A stretch of 64,000 nucleotides of DNA from Cerrena zonata (lineage: Eukaryota > Basidiomycota > Agaricomycetes > Polyporales > Cerrenaceae): assembly GCA_038087015.1 (NCBI GenBank), contig JASBNA010000043.1, positions 124,001-188,000 of the forward strand, in the 5' to 3' direction. The notes beneath the pieces were generated by a model, which was not told the origin of the DNA, did no database searches, and saw only the letters and a program-made list of their open reading frames with translations. Positions 50,368 through 62,061 of the stretch are shown here, one piece after another. Position 1 is the first letter of the stretch, and every line of letters begins with the position of its first letter. Made by a program: the position numbers and the translations under genes.

Positions 50368-50745
50368 ATGGCACAAGAAGACTTCGACGTCCCTATGGAC
50401 ACCCAAGAACAAGAACAAGACGTTGACTTGGAGAAAATCAAATTATTACCTAATGCCTCCGACGATGGTACCTCTGCATCATTCCAAGTTATCGATGAAG
50501 ACCACACCTTGGGGAATGCCTTACGTTACATAATAATGAAGAACCCAGAAGTAGAGTTCTGTGGTTACTCAATCCCCCATCCTTCTGAAAACAAACTTAA
50601 TATCAGAATCCAGACTTATGGTAATATAACTGCTGTCGAAGCTTTGCACCAAGGATTGGATAACTTATCCGAATTATGTGTCACCATAGAAGGTAATTTC
50701 CGTGAACAGCTTGAAAAAGGTGATTATAAATCAATTGAACCTTAA
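50368..50745 (+). CDS. RPC19: RNA polymerase I and III shared subunit AC19
   Basis: The 125-residue protein is the small alpha-like subunit Rpc19, which pairs with Rpc40 to form the assembly platform of RNA polymerases I and III in the nucleus. The alpha motif is clear: SFQVIDEDHTLGNALRYIIMKNPEVEFCGYSIPHPSENKLNIRIQTYG at about 38-85. S. cerevisiae Rpc19 is slightly longer (142 aa) because of its N-terminal tail. The ATG at 50368 is the first in frame and is followed by an acidic tail as in the family. Confidence 0.95.
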   Translation: MAQEDFDVPMDTQEQEQDVDLEKIKLLPNASDDGTSASFQVIDEDHTLGNALRYIIMKNPEVEFCGYSIPHPSENKLNIRIQTYGNITAVEALHQGLDNLSELCVTIEGNFREQLEKGDYKSIEP

Positions 50746-50892
50746 CCTAATTGTCATTAACTCCTTTGTATATTAAATTCTTTGCATTTATGTTTTCTTC
50801 TTATCCGTTTATTTGTAATATATGACTCTAAGTCTGATTCATTTGTAGAACTGTCGTTGGTGTATATAGTTGGAACCAATATATGAAGCCGG

Positions 50893-50940
50893 CATCGCAC
50901 ACAGACTGCCCAATCGGGCAGTCAAGGCTCATCGCACACA
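50893..50940. repeat. Hairpin flanked by 11-bp direct repeats upstream of DBP2
   Basis: CATCGCACACA occurs at 50893-50903 and again at 50930-50940. Between them lies a perfect 8-bp inverted repeat, GACTGCCC (50904-50911), loop AATC, GGGCAGTC (50916-50923). It sits in the 338-bp DBP2 promoter, just before an A-rich tract at 50949-51000, about 150-190 nt before the ATG. The role is unknown. Confidence 0.75.
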
Positions 50941-51029
50941 AATAGAACCAAAAGAAAAAAAAAAAAAAAAAAAAAAAAAAGAAAGAAAGAAAAAAAAAAA
51001 ATCAAATAAAAGGCGAAGACTTCCCTTAA

Positions 51030-53302
<2,273 letters not shown>

Positions 53303-53386
53303 TCATTTCTTCATGTTCTTTAATTAGTGTATTTTAATTTTCTACAATTAATAGAGTTATTTCTTTTCTTTCCATATTTATTCTAG

Positions 53387-53476
53387 TTTAATCATATAAT
53401 TGTTCGTTTAATCCCATAGTAGTATACCATTTTTAATCATATAATTGTTCGTTTAATCCCATTGTAGTATACCATT
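53387..53476. repeat. 45-bp tandem duplication downstream of DBP2
   Basis: Two adjacent copies of a 45-bp unit beginning TTTAATCATATAATTG and ending GTAGTATACCATT differ by one base (CATAGT against CATTGT). They lie about 85 bp after the DBP2 stop, in the 481-bp spacer before RNH1, which otherwise shows no gene. Confidence 0.85.
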
Positions 53477-53783
53477 TCCGAGTTGGATGCAAATGAAGCC
53501 AGTTTATACCTCCTTGTTGAAGTCGCGCGCACACCAACCTTAATTGAATGAAAAAATGAACTCACTTTAGAACTTGACCGATTAAATAGGAATAGCTAGG
53601 ATTAAACTCCTGACAAACGGTAATTGTTTACTGCTTAATGGACGCGTATTGACGTCTGGGCCTATTTTCAAAATTTTTCTTCTTAAAAAGTTTGGAGTGT
53701 TTAAGTACTCAAGAATCCCTTCGAGGTACCGTTCTAAACATTTGAAGGTTAAAGTCAGCGAAACCGTTGAAGTGAAATACAAA

Positions 53784-54581
53784 ATGCCATATTATTCTGT
53801 TGCCAAAGGTAGAAACGCCGGGGTGTACCACTCGTGGGAAGAGTGCAAGCAAAATGTTCATGGATACTCAGGAGCAGTTTTCAAGAAGTTCTCTAGTGAA
53901 GGAGAAGCGCGTTCGTTTATGCATAATAACGGTAGTTCTTCAGGATATAGCTCATCTGATTCAGGATATGGCTCATCTAATTCAAGATATGGTTCCTCAG
54001 GATATGGTTCGGGATATGGTTCGGGATATGGTTCGGGATATGGTTCAGGATATGGTTCAGGATATGGTGGTTCGTCCAAATCAAAGTCTACTCGTATTTA
54101 TACTGACGGTGCCTCTAGAGGTAACGGTAGAACCAAAACGCCAGAAGCAGGATATGGGGTTTATTTCGGACCAAATGACTCCCGTAACGTGGGAAGAGCA
54201 ATGTCTGAAGTTGACGATGTTAAAGCAAATGTTCCTACTAATCAAAGAGCTGAACTAACTGCAATTAGACACGCGTTACAACACATTGATTCACAAGCAG
54301 ATTCAAAGCCTTACACGATCGTAACCGACTCGCAATATTCCCAAAAAGCACTCACTGAATGGTCAAATAACTGGCAAAAGAATAATTGGCGTACCAGTAA
54401 TGGTGCACCAGTTGCCAATCAAGACTTGATAAAAGAGAATTTAAGCTTGATGAATAAAATTAATAGTCGTGGCCAAAATTCTGTTCAATTCGAACACGTT
54501 AGAGGCCATAATGGTGATCCCGGTAATGAAGGAGCCGATGCTTTAGCCAATTCGGGTGCTGATAAACTGCGTTTCTATTAG
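53784..54581 (+). CDS. RNH1: Ribonuclease H1
   Basis: The 265-residue enzyme degrades the RNA strand of RNA-DNA hybrids. The N-terminal hybrid-binding (viroplasmin-like) domain at 1-48 reads YYSVAKGRNAGVYHSWEECKQ. The catalytic RNase H domain (about 103-262) has the DEDD set D108 (YTDGAS), E157 (RAELTA), D182 (VTDSQYS) and D252, with H242 in the flexible loop. Between them is a low-complexity linker (50-100) of Ser-Gly-Tyr-Gly repeats coded by a minisatellite at about 54000-54070. S. cerevisiae Rnh1 has two hybrid-binding domains; only one is present here. The start is the ATG before MPYYSV; the frame upstream has no credible start. Confidence 0.93.
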   Translation: MPYYSVAKGRNAGVYHSWEECKQNVHGYSGAVFKKFSSEGEARSFMHNNGSSSGYSSSDSGYGSSNSRYGSSGYGSGYGSGYGSGYGSGYGSGYGGSSKSKSTRIYTDGASRGNGRTKTPEAGYGVYFGPNDSRNVGRAMSEVDDVKANVPTNQRAELTAIRHALQHIDSQADSKPYTIVTDSQYSQKALTEWSNNWQKNNWRTSNGAPVANQDLIKENLSLMNKINSRGQNSVQFEHVRGHNGDPGNEGADALANSGADKLRFY

Positions 54582-54644
54582 TGAAGTGATAAATATACGT
54601 CTTATGATTTGTAATACATGTAGTTAGCTATCATTCCGGATCTA

Positions 54645-54812
54645 TTCTCTTATACTGATCCTTCTCTTATACTGATCCTTCTCTTATACTGATCCTTCTC
54701 TTATACTGATTTTTCTTTTATACTGATCTCTACCGGTCTATATAATGATTACTGGTCTGTATAATGATCTCTACTGGTCTATATAAGGATCTCTACTGGT
54801 TTATATAATGAT
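54645..54812. repeat. Two adjacent minisatellites in the CHO2 promoter
   Basis: Four 17-bp units of TTCTCTTATACTGATCC and one degenerate unit cover 54645 to about 54729. They run into about four units of a 22-bp repeat (GATCTCTACTGGTCTATATAAT, one shortened) up to about 54812. They lie in the 566-bp spacer between RNH1 and CHO2. Confidence 0.85.
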
Positions 54813-54849
54813 CTACATACCGTATATAAAACCCGTGCACCAGATCTCC

Positions 54850-54895
54850 TTTCACATGAAAGAGGTCTCACTACAACAAAAAGTGCATGTGAAAA
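54850..54895. promoter_or_regulatory. CHO2: Paired inositol/choline-responsive-element-like sites upstream of CHO2
   Basis: TTTCACATG at 54850-54858 and CATGTGAAAA at 54886-54895 are inverted copies of the core of the inositol/choline-responsive element (CATGTGAAAT), the Ino2-Ino4 site that controls CHO2 and other phospholipid genes in S. cerevisiae. They lie 250-300 nt before the CHO2 ATG. In C. albicans Ino2/Ino4 is reported to have shifted targets, so use here is an inference. Confidence 0.55.
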
Positions 54896-55147
54896 AGAAC
54901 AGCTTTGGGCTTAACGAACTTTGCAACCACAGTCGAGTGAAAAATTTGGGTTTAGATCTAAATTTCAGTAGTTGTTCTTTCTAAAAAGTCTGGTCAAGGT
55001 TCTCAGATCAAGTTTTGGTAAGTTTTTCTTTATACTAAGGTTAATAGTGTTATCGCATTTTAGGGATTGTTGCTTTTTTAATGAAGATCTGAATTACTAG
55101 ATCTTATTTGCTAATATAGAGAAACTTGATTATTCAATTGGTTAAAG

Positions 55148-57832
55148 ATGTCGAAGAATACAATTTCAGGTGCTAAAGGTATTACTTTCTCTGGCGAAAC
55201 GTTTACCGTTCCAGAAACTCATGACATGGTTAAGACGCTATTTGATCCGTGTATTAGAAAATCAATCTGTGAATTGATTATTGTTAGTTTGTTACTTGCT
55301 AATGGATTGGTTTTTTGGTTGGTTGATGACTTCAACTTACAAATCAAGATTTTCATTGGTTTATACATTTTTTGGAGATTATCTTATAATTTTGGTATTG
55401 GATGGTTATTGAATCAACAATCAAATCATAATAGATTGGTTAATTGGTCGATTCAATTAAATATTTTCAATAATGAAAATAAATCACTTTTCTCTAAATT
55501 TATTAAATTGGAAATCAAATCGCAGATGGGTAATGATTACTCGATTTCAGATTATCCAATTGAATTCAATACTTGGTTAGTTTTCAGAAAAATTGTTGAT
55601 TTAATCTTGATGTCTGATTTTACTACCTTCATTTGCTTGGTGGTTTCCTGTTGTTTGAAAGATGATTGGCAATTCATTCATAATCAATCAACTTGGTTGA
55701 TCAATTCAAGAATCGTTATTGGTTCCTTATTGATTTTATTTAATTTATGGGTTAAAGTTAATGCTCATAATACTATTAAAGATTACGCTTGGTATTGGGG
55801 GGATTTTTTCTTTAGACAAATCAATAATGAAGAATTGATCTTTGATGGAGTGTTTGAAATGGTCCCTCATCCAATGTACTCAATTGGTTATATTGGTTAT
55901 TATGGTTTTGCCCTTATTTCAAAATCTTATACGGTGTTGGTCATTGCTTTATTTGGTCATTTTTTACAAATGATTTTTTTGCATTTTATTGAAAACCCTC
56001 ATATTGATAAAATTTATGGTCCTTCTGAAAACGATACCGCTTTGGCTAAAATTTTTAAATTGAAGGATTTGAAAAATTTCGATAATGCTGAACCTTTGAT
56101 CGGATTATGGAATTTTAATTGGTTTAGGGCTAGTGATTTGATTAATTTAATCATTTCTATAACCTATGCCATTATAATCCCTTTCATGAGTTCAATTGCA
56201 ACTAATTTAGAATTTAGAGGCTATCAAATTACCATTGACAAATCTCTCTTCTCCTTAACTGTTGCCATTAAGTTATTTGAATCAATTGTTGTAAATGTAT
56301 TATTACTTTTACAAAGTTACAATAAATTTTTCACTAAATGGTATTTACTGAAAAATATTCCAGTTTCAAAATCTTTGAATAATTGGTCAGTCTTGTATAA
56401 TTCTTTGATCAATTTGACCTATTCTTCATTTATTGGCTTTAACTTTTACAATCTATTCACAATTCCTTTATACTCTACAAAATTATTAATTCACGATTAT
56501 TTATATTTAAGAATTTTCTTTGGATTTTTGTTGGTTATAACTCAAATTTGGATTAATTCTTCAATAATAGATCTGATTGGTTACTTTGGATGGTTTTATG
56601 GTGATTTCTTCATTCCAAAGTCTTCTTTTTTACCCCATAGATCAACCTTGACTAAAGCTGGTGTTTATCGTTACTTGAATAATCCTGAACAAATTTTTGG
56701 TAATTGCGGTATAATTGGTATAACCTTAATAATTCCAAATGTTGAAAATATTATTATTACTTTGATTTGGGTTACTAATAACTTTCTTCGTAACAACTTC
56801 ATCGAAAAAGTTCATATGATCAAAATCTATGGCGAAGATGAAGTTTTGAAAGATAGTGGGGTTACAAAGACTTTCAAGACTCATTTGTTACCGGATGTTA
56901 TTCAAAGAAGAATCAGCCATGGTCAAATTTCTTCTAGAGATATTGATTATATTCGCAGTACTTCTAAGTCGGGTCACAAAAGAAGAAGATCTTCCGTTAT
57001 TGCTGAATCGATTGATAACTTTATCAAGGATTTAAATATCAATAATTATCAAAATAAGATTTCAAAGAAAAACTTATTAAGTTTATCAGCCAATGACGAA
57101 TTCTCTTCAAGTGATTATGGAATAAGTTTCCAAAATTTATCAAGGGATAAATCAGAAAATCATTATTTCACATATATGGGAGATGAGATTAAAATTGATT
57201 GGAAAGCGCCAAAATCCCATTCTAAAAAAGATTGGATTGGATTATATAAAATTATTCAAACTTCTTATTCAAGAAAGAAAACATTAATTCTGTCTCAAGG
57301 TAGATGGAATTGGTGTGATTCGGAAACTGAAGGTGAAATGAGTTTTAAAGGAAACCAATTATTTTGGGATGAAGGTATTTACGAATTCAGATACCATTTA
57401 GATGGTAAACATGAAGTTGCATTTATTTCTGCACCATTTGAAATTAAGATTAACCAAATTGAAGTTCCCTTCGATAAGGATGAAGAAGAAGTCATGAATT
57501 TTGCCAATTCTTTGAAGACCAGCATTTTCGATAAGTTAATTGGAAAAGAAATAATTGGAAGCGTGAATACTTCTATTCTGCCAACTTTGATCGAAACAAC
57601 TAAAACCGATATCATTAAAGTATATGAGAAGCTTTCTAAATTGATATCAAAGTCCACGGGTATTAAGATTCATTCTAAATTTCTTATTTACTATGAAGAT
57701 GAGAATGGGGACGAATCAAATGAATTCACTATTAAAAGTTTAAGTTTACAATTGATAAATATTAATAAGATCTTACATGATTTATCGAATGAAGATGATT
57801 TATCAAATGATTACATTAAAAAAACTGAATAA
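55148..57832 (+). CDS. CHO2: Phosphatidylethanolamine N-methyltransferase
   Basis: The 894-residue, multi-spanning endoplasmic-reticulum enzyme does the first methylation of phosphatidylethanolamine towards phosphatidylcholine, using S-adenosylmethionine. Two tandem methyltransferase-like membrane modules are visible. The first has [11 protein letters not shown] and [20 protein letters not shown] (about 215-260). The second has [43 protein letters not shown] (about 478-520). The hydrophilic C-terminal domain (about 590-894) includes [18 protein letters not shown]. The length is close to S. cerevisiae Cho2 (869 aa). A CTG at the ILSQGRW segment gives ISSQGRW if read as serine. Confidence 0.95.
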   Translation: MSKNTISGAKGITFSGETFTVPETHDMVKTLFDPCIRKSICELIIVSLLLANGLVFWLVDDFNLQIKIFIGLYIFWRLSYNFGIGWLLNQQSNHNRLVNWSIQLNIFNNENKSLFSKFIKLEIKSQMGNDYSISDYPIEFNTWLVFRKIVDLILMSDFTTFICLVVSCCLKDDWQFIHNQSTWLINSRIVIGSLLILFNLWVKVNAHNTIKDYAWYWGDFFFRQINNEELIFDGVFEMVPHPMYSIGYIGYYGFALISKSYTVLVIALFGHFLQMIFLHFIENPHIDKIYGPSENDTALAKIFKLKDLKNFDNAEPLIGLWNFNWFRASDLINLIISITYAIIIPFMSSIATNLEFRGYQITIDKSLFSLTVAIKLFESIVVNVLLLLQSYNKFFTKWYLLKNIPVSKSLNNWSVLYNSLINLTYSSFIGFNFYNLFTIPLYSTKLLIHDYLYLRIFFGFLLVITQIWINSSIIDLIGYFGWFYGDFFIPKSSFLPHRSTLTKAGVYRYLNNPEQIFGNCGIIGITLIIPNVENIIITLIWVTNNFLRNNFIEKVHMIKIYGEDEVLKDSGVTKTFKTHLLPDVIQRRISHGQISSRDIDYIRSTSKSGHKRRRSSVIAESIDNFIKDLNINNYQNKISKKNLLSLSANDEFSSSDYGISFQNLSRDKSENHYFTYMGDEIKIDWKAPKSHSKKDWIGLYKIIQTSYSRKKTLILSQGRWNWCDSETEGEMSFKGNQLFWDEGIYEFRYHLDGKHEVAFISAPFEIKINQIEVPFDKDEEEVMNFANSLKTSIFDKLIGKEIIGSVNTSILPTLIETTKTDIIKVYEKLSKLISKSTGIKIHSKFLIYYEDENGDESNEFTIKSLSLQLININKILHDLSNEDDLSNDYIKKTE

Positions 57833-57931
57833 AGTATATAGAAGTAAATAGTTATTTTTTCTAATTTACAAAAATAAAAAATAGATATCACCTATGCATT
57901 TAACTAATATACAATTAAATCTATTAATCTA

Positions 57932-58735
57932 TCAATTGTTTAATAAGTAAGAATTGATATTCTGCCTTATAATTTTTGACATATCATTACAGCCATTAAT
58001 TAAGTTATTTAATTTATTTTCATTAATTTCATTTTTATCCCCTTCAATCCAAAATGCAACAATTTCATTGTTTTTCATATTCATAAAACTGGCAACACAT
58101 TCTATATCTCCATCATTTATTATCGAACAATCTTTTCTTAATTCTTCTGATTTTTCATTATAGATGACTTGACCACTAGTAACCAAATCTTTTAATTCAA
58201 TACCAGAATTAACTAATGCAACAGAACTTGAATTAATAATCCAGTTAATTAAGTTCAATAAAGAGTTTTTACTTGAGTTAAAAGATATGACATTAATAAA
58301 GATATCGATGGTTGATTTTGGGTATTTTTCTAATAAGATAGAGCTTAATAAAGCAGTTTCAACATAAGTTGATATTTTTGTTTCAATATTCGATAAATGG
58401 GATTTATCCTGGTTATTAAAAATTTGATTCATTGGTTGATTGATATATGGTAAAAACTTACATTCAACACTGAACGAAGCACGATCAATGAAAGACCCTC
58501 TGATTGGTCTTGGACCGAAAACACCAACTTCAATTATAGTATCGTCAATTTCAAAATACGATGAACCGTTTGCATTATTGATTAAACCAGTTTTAATGAA
58601 AAAATTTCTTATATCGTTTGATTTTTCAGCCTCAGCTATTGGTTCTTGCGAGATGTTTGGGTCGGACGACTGTCCCAATTTGGGCACTTTAGCATTTGGA
58701 GGTCCTAAAAGCCTTCTTCTATCCTGGACGTTCAT
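57932..58735 (-). CDS. MTR3: Exosome core subunit Mtr3 (RNase PH-like)
   Basis: The 267-residue protein begins MNVQDRRRLLGP, the S. cerevisiae Mtr3 N-terminus. It continues with an RNase PH fold: GSSYFEIDDTIIEVGVFGPRPIRGSF near 59-84 and SKNSLLNLINWIINSSSVALVNSGIELKDLV near 155-185. Mtr3 is one of six catalytically inactive ring subunits of the nuclear and cytoplasmic RNA exosome, and the acid residues needed for phosphorolysis are not apparent. The gene is convergent with CHO2, with 99 bp between stops. Confidence 0.93.
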   Translation of the reverse strand: MNVQDRRRLLGPPNAKVPKLGQSSDPNISQEPIAEAEKSNDIRNFFIKTGLINNANGSSYFEIDDTIIEVGVFGPRPIRGSFIDRASFSVECKFLPYINQPMNQIFNNQDKSHLSNIETKISTYVETALLSSILLEKYPKSTIDIFINVISFNSSKNSLLNLINWIINSSSVALVNSGIELKDLVTSGQVIYNEKSEELRKDCSIINDGDIECVASFMNMKNNEIVAFWIEGDKNEINENKLNNLINGCNDMSKIIRQNINSYLLNN

Positions 58736-58948
58736 AATTTGGTTAATTAGTTGAATAATACAAGCTTGCCTAAGATGAGTTGAAAAAAAAAAAGACCTGA
58801 AGAGAAAAAGCGTAACGAGATCCGGTCATGATCATGTGATAAAACCGGAAGTCTTTTTTTTGGAGAATAGATGTACGGGTGTAAAATAATGGGTCAATAC
58901 ATAGTATATATTAAAGAAAACACTAAAACTAGGGAAGAATTGAAACGA

Positions 58949-59917
58949 TTAAGTGGCAACGTTGTGTTTGAAAATACTTTTCAAGTTAGTCAACTTATGC
59001 CTGAGTTTTGAATCATTTGACGAAGGGACTTCGTCGATTTCAGTATCTGAGCCATGGTTAGGACCCGAACTTCTGTTTGACCTGAACCTACTCAAGTTTG
59101 AGCCTAATGATTCGATAGACTTGATGGAGGATCTTCTTCTTGATAGATTTTCTGAGCTTGACGAGTTAGAGCTGATCGACTTGCGAACTTTCCTGAAAGT
59201 TTTCAATACAGCGTCAGCGTAAGTAGCCGAAAAATCGGACGTTGGATTATAAGTGGAATCCACCGAACAAACTTGGATATTGTGTAATTTGAATAAGATA
59301 GTTTGAATTGGTAATTTCAAAGGAAGTAAGTTTTCCTTTGGTATTATGAAAAGCTGGAAGACCTTGGAAGTAGAGAGAATAGATATAAGCTTGAAATTAG
59401 CTAAGTAAGACGCTGGATAAGCAAGATCCACCAAGTTAGAGATTGAGTAGGCCTTCCCCATAATCATAAGTTTGATTTGGTTGATATAAAGCAAATTGGA
59501 ATCATCGAGGATTTGATCAAATAAATAAGTAATCAAGTGATGAACCGTCAAATCCTGGTATGATTTATAAACTGGGGCATCGGTTGATGCATGAATATAT
59601 TCAAATAATGAGCTTAATTTGATCTGTTGATGGTGGATAAAATCGGGCAAGATAATGGTGAATTCTATATCTTCACCAAGGTCATTACCACGAGTGTTAG
59701 TGGGAGAAACCTCTTCAAAATGATCACTAGTGATTGGTTCAGGGGTTGTTTCAAACTCATTTTCAGTGTTTTTAAGAGTCTGACCTGAAGAACATGGAGT
59801 TAGATTCATGAAAAAACTATTTGAATCCTGAATTGATTCTTGAATCAGAGGATCCAGACCCTCTCCGTCCACTTCAATACAAGGATCTAGATGGGTTATA
59901 GAGTATATTGCAGTCAT
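58949..59917 (-). CDS. Unidentified 322-residue protein with basic Ser-rich C-terminus
   Basis: The ATG at 59917 opens a 322-residue frame. Residues 1-85 are acidic and Ser/Thr-rich. The middle (about 90-215) looks globular and alternates hydrophobic strands and helices (FTIILPDFIHHQQIKLSSLFEYIH; YLANFKLISILSTSKVFQLFIIP). The last 85 residues are Ser/Arg-rich with RRRSSIKS, a likely basophilic kinase site. No membrane segment or zinc motif is visible. I do not recognise a family. It is separated from MTR3 by 213 bp and co-oriented with it. Confidence 0.6.
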   Translation of the reverse strand: MTAIYSITHLDPCIEVDGEGLDPLIQESIQDSNSFFMNLTPCSSGQTLKNTENEFETTPEPITSDHFEEVSPTNTRGNDLGEDIEFTIILPDFIHHQQIKLSSLFEYIHASTDAPVYKSYQDLTVHHLITYLFDQILDDSNLLYINQIKLMIMGKAYSISNLVDLAYPASYLANFKLISILSTSKVFQLFIIPKENLLPLKLPIQTILFKLHNIQVCSVDSTYNPTSDFSATYADAVLKTFRKVRKSISSNSSSSENLSRRRSSIKSIESLGSNLSRFRSNRSSGPNHGSDTEIDEVPSSNDSKLRHKLTNLKSIFKHNVAT

Positions 59918-60425
59918 AATCGAATGGAAGTCATATAGAGAAAAGAGTAAAGAAAAGGCTAGTAAAGAAAAGATAAGTGGGAAAACAAGGTGATTTCTAA
60001 ATTATAGACCAAGTAAAAGAGGAAAAAAGCCCGTATCTTATTTTCTGTTGACGCAGGCGGCTTTAAGACAAGATAGCGAGATTACCCCGGGTTACTTATA
60101 ATTTGACCTGATTTAGGGCCACTACACTTTCTTCACTTTATTTTGCTAGCCATAAATCACCAGTTAAGGCTCTTGATTGTTTGCGAATCCTCATGGCATT
60201 ATTCCATTGGTTTATTACAATGGAGGTTTATAATAACCCCAGATTATTGATCATGCACCCCGCGTGATAATAAATTAACGAGATTTTCGGTCCGATTAAG
60301 TAAGCGCTTAGGTAAGCAATCACTCGACCCTTGTCACGTGTGGATACACACCCGTACACCGGTTAACGTTTAATAGAAGAAGAAATCGCTCTTACTCTAT
60401 ACTCGATTAGTTTTAACTGATAAAG
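59918..60425. promoter_or_regulatory. Divergent promoter with CACGTG
   Basis: This 508-bp spacer separates two divergent unidentified genes. TCACGTGTGG, with CACGTG at 60335-60340, is a Cbf1-type E-box about 85 nt before the plus-strand ATG. I see nothing else with a clear function. Confidence 0.4.
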
Positions 60426-60896
60426 ATGGATTTAACAAGAAAGATTGTATACTACACGCCACATGCATACAAGGAAGACTTTGTAAGTGAAGCGATACGG
60501 CTGGTTGTGGATACCGTAGAACGGTGCTACCGAGACTTGGGGAGCTTGCACATTCTATATGTGAATGCCACTAATCCAAATCAGCTAAATTCAATAATGA
60601 TGAGATGTAAATTACAAAATAAGTACGAATGGATGAAAGATGATCGGATGATGAAGGAATTTAAATACGAAAGAATCAGTAATTTGAATGAAGTAATCGA
60701 AATCATTGAAAATAACGAAATAAAAGATATCATAATTATTGAAAACTTACAATTAATTATTAATAATAGTTTTAACGAATATAATGAACTAAATTTAAAA
60801 ATTGTAAAATTATTTAAATTATTGAAAATGAAAACCAAACAAAATTCAATAGTTATTGATTTAAGTCATCATTCATTTATAAATTATTTACTATAG
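60426..60896 (+). CDS. Unidentified 156-residue protein, possibly RecA-fold-like
   Basis: The ATG at 60426 opens a frame of 156 residues. The N-terminus (MDLTRKIVYYTPHAYKEDFVSEAIR) is followed by SLHILYVNATNP, which looks like a beta-strand and loop. A very hydrophobic strand KDIIIIENLQLII at about 100-113 recalls a Walker-B-type strand followed by EN, and another strand NSIVIDLSHHSF follows near 139-150. No Walker A is present. The alternation would suit a degenerate RecA/Rad51-paralog fold (for example Shu-complex-like), but this is speculative. Codon use and the ATG context are consistent with a real gene. Confidence 0.55.
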   Translation: MDLTRKIVYYTPHAYKEDFVSEAIRLVVDTVERCYRDLGSLHILYVNATNPNQLNSIMMRCKLQNKYEWMKDDRMMKEFKYERISNLNEVIEIIENNEIKDIIIIENLQLIINNSFNEYNELNLKIVKLFKLLKMKTKQNSIVIDLSHHSFINYLL

Positions 60897-60974
60897 ATAC
60901 AAAGCAGGTATTAAACTATATTATCAATGTATATTTTTTTTATAATTAAACACAAGACAAAAAAATTAAGTTAC

Positions 60975-61577
60975 TTAATAACCTAAAGCAGCTAATTTTT
61001 GAGAAGTTTCAGTTTCAGCGTTAGCAGCTTGAGCAACAGCTAATTTTTTGTTAAGAGCCTTCTTTTTAGCGTAGTATTCAGCAGATTGTAATTTTCTCTT
61101 TTCTTCTAATTTATCAACAATAGATTCGTATTTCCAACCAACAGAGGTAGATAATTTACCAACAGTGGTGTATTTTCTACCTGGTTTTAATCTTAAAACT
61201 CTTAAAGCTTGAGGAACAACAACTCTCTTCTTTTTGTCGTATGGAGATGGAATACCATCGAAAACCTTCAATCTTTCTAAAGCAGCTTTACCTCTAGCAG
61301 TCTTGTGAGGAATCATACCTCTGATGGCTTTATATAAGATTCTAGATGGGGCTCTGAAATGGAATGGACCTTTGGTTTTATTGTATCTAGAAGCTTTTCT
61401 TAAGTAATCATGGTATTTCAATTTGTTTCTGAAAAATTCACCAGAAATGTTTAAAGCTTCACATCTAACAACAACAACTTTTTGACCATTTAAGATTTGT
61501 TTGGAGATGATGGAGGCTAAACGACCTAATAAATGGCCTTTACCGTCAATGACAACAACTGGTTGGAAATCAGACAT
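60975..61577 (-). CDS. RPL16: Ribosomal protein uL13 (Rpl16)
   Basis: The 200-residue large-subunit protein matches S. cerevisiae Rpl16A/B (199/198 aa) throughout. It opens [20 protein letters not shown], contains [30 protein letters not shown] and [19 protein letters not shown], and ends KLAALGY. Unlike the S. cerevisiae copies, which have an intron near the start, the frame here is continuous from the ATG at 61577. Codon use is strongly biased. The coding ends 78 bp from the preceding plus-strand gene. Confidence 0.96.
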   Translation of the reverse strand: MSDFQPVVVIDGKGHLLGRLASIISKQILNGQKVVVVRCEALNISGEFFRNKLKYHDYLRKASRYNKTKGPFHFRAPSRILYKAIRGMIPHKTARGKAALERLKVFDGIPSPYDKKKRVVVPQALRVLRLKPGRKYTTVGKLSTSVGWKYESIVDKLEEKRKLQSAEYYAKKKALNKKLAVAQAANAETETSQKLAALGY

Positions 61578-61863
61578 TATACTATTGGATTAATGATGGT
61601 CTTGCTATTATAAAAGAAGTAAGAAAAATTCTTTATAAATTTTTTTTTAATGAAAACTGACTTCTCAATACTTTGTGAGGGTGAGAAGCCTACAAAATTT
61701 TCACGATTCTATGGGGACTGTATACTGGAAGCATTTTTTTCGCTCGGTTTTTTTTCTTTTTGTTAGTGCTCAAAGGGTGTACTAGTGTGAGATGAGCCTG
61801 GGTTGGCTGCTTATGTAAGCGCGCGAGTGCGAGTAGTTGGTGGTGGGTCCTTTTTTGGTGTGT

Positions 61864-61926
61864 CACGTGGTGTGCTGGATGTACCAAAGTATAGTCACAT
61901 GATGCGAGAGGGGCACAGAACCCTAA
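61864..61926. promoter_or_regulatory. RPL16: Cbf1 and Tbf1-like sites of the RPL16 promoter
   Basis: GTCACGTGG with CACGTG at 61864-61869, and AACCCTAA at 61919-61926 (Tbf1 core RCCCTAA), lie about 290 and 345 nt before the RPL16 ATG. The same pair occurs at RPL28. The surrounding 484-bp spacer (61578-62061) shows no gene. Confidence 0.55.
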
Positions 61927-62061
61927 TGATTCTTTTTCGATAATATGTGGATTTGTTTTTTTGCAACAATTAATTATTGAACGATTGACGATGCTACACT
62001 TATCCATTTACTGAAGCGATTTATTATCAAAATAATCTATAGAATATAAATAGGAATTAAA

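Noticed and set aside
61690..62007. 105-codon minus-strand frame between RPL16 and LEU4
   Set aside because: It covers the RPL16 promoter elements, has no recognisable domain, and ends in a lysine-rich run from promoter T tracts.
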